From: a virus | Virus record (IMG/VR): IMGVR_UViG_3300020446_001349 | Span: 1 to 23,624 of that record | DNA length: 23,624 bases | Strand: one strand, 5' to 3' | Shown: in pieces, positions 23,332-23,624 of the stretch | Layout of the letters: every line of letters starts with the position of its first letter | Numbering within the stretch: position 1 is the first letter of the stretch | Program-made: the position numbers and the translations under genes | Notes under the pieces: model-generated | What the model saw: only the letters and a program-made list of their open reading frames with translations | What the model was told of the DNA's origin: nothing | The model's database searches: none

Positions 23332-23624
23332 GTAGGGTCTCCCCATTCTGCAAGATTTAATTCTGTTCCGTAAGCAATTACACAGTATTGGTAGTAAGGT
23401 GCCGCGTGATATTCTAAAACTGTAAATGATTTTGTTTTAAAATTAGCATATAAGGCAAAAGGTAGAACAGCTGGTGTTGGAGATAATCCATTTGCTTCGT
23501 CTGGGTCTCTAACCTTGCCAAACAATTTGCCAGCAAACACTAATCTTTCGTCTTTATCTCTCAATAAAGGAAAAATTTCTTCTTCAGGGCCACACATCAC
23601 AGGTTTTTCTTGCCATTCACCTGC
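23328..23624 (-). CDS. unrecognised protein, 5' end cut by the window edge
   Basis: The frame is open to the last base of the window, so the gene probably begins outside it. The visible 98 residues include PVMCGPEEEIFPLLRD, LFGKVRDPDE, a proline-containing LSPTPAVLPFALY and EYHAAPYYQY. I do not recognise the family. It is rich in aromatic residues, with no membrane segment or P-loop in the visible part. Internal GTG (23600) and ATG (23597) codons could start a shorter protein, but no good Shine-Dalgarno precedes them. Its stop is joined to the GTG of Hal4 (GTGA), so it shares that operon and may act with the halogenase. Confidence 0.6.
   Translation of the reverse strand, partial: AGEWQEKPVMCGPEEEIFPLLRDKDERLVFAGKLFGKVRDPDEANGLSPTPAVLPFALYANFKTKSFTVLEYHAAPYYQYCVIAYGTELNLAEWGDPT

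Overview
The window is a piece of a low-GC, T4-like marine myovirus genome (cyanophage/pelagiphage type). It is not a bacterial chromosome. The evidence is a T4 gp1-type dNMP kinase, three proteins resembling the T4 neck/tail-completion set gp13, gp14 and gp15, a block of very large tail-fibre/structural proteins of the marine T4-like kind, T4-style late promoter motifs (NATAAATA), and very tight packing with 1-19 base overlaps and GTGA/ATGA/TAATG junctions. No intergenic gap exceeds about 110 bases. I saw no tRNA, CRISPR array, integrase or insertion sequence. The host cannot be fixed from this sequence.

Layout. 1-112: left edge with an exact late promoter firing leftward out of the window. 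113-1827: a small HNH/zinc-ribbon gene (+) that overlaps the 3' end of a dNMP kinase gene (-), then a gp13-like neck gene (-). A textbook sigma70 promoter (TTGACA-N17-TATAAT) serves the kinase. 1850-1869: back-to-back late promoters. 1878-11871 (+): one unbroken operon running gp14-like, gp15-like, Nudix, three flavin-dependent halogenases in tandem, HldE, HldD and a cupin. 11846-20379 (-): a structural operon of four genes (170, 494, 185 and 1987 aa) behind its own late promoter at 20398. 20437-23624 (-): a second accessory operon running from a gene cut by the window edge through a fourth halogenase and an SGNH-like hydrolase to a GmhB-type phosphatase. The two strands converge at 11846-11871.

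How the genes fit together. The notable content is an accessory island split by the tail-fibre operon. It has four flavin-dependent halogenases of two motif subtypes, and three of the four activities that make ADP-glycero-manno-heptose from sedoheptulose-7-phosphate (GmhB, HldE kinase/adenylyltransferase, HldD epimerase). Only the isomerase GmhA is not seen. Each arm carries both halogenase and heptose genes: Hal1-Hal2-Hal3-HldE-HldD-cupin on +, and Hal4-SGNH-GmhB on -. My inference is that the phage feeds a host surface-sugar (LPS heptose) or nucleotide-sugar pathway late in infection, alongside one or more halogenated small molecules or glycans. The halogenase substrates cannot be read from sequence, and no flavin reductase is in the window.
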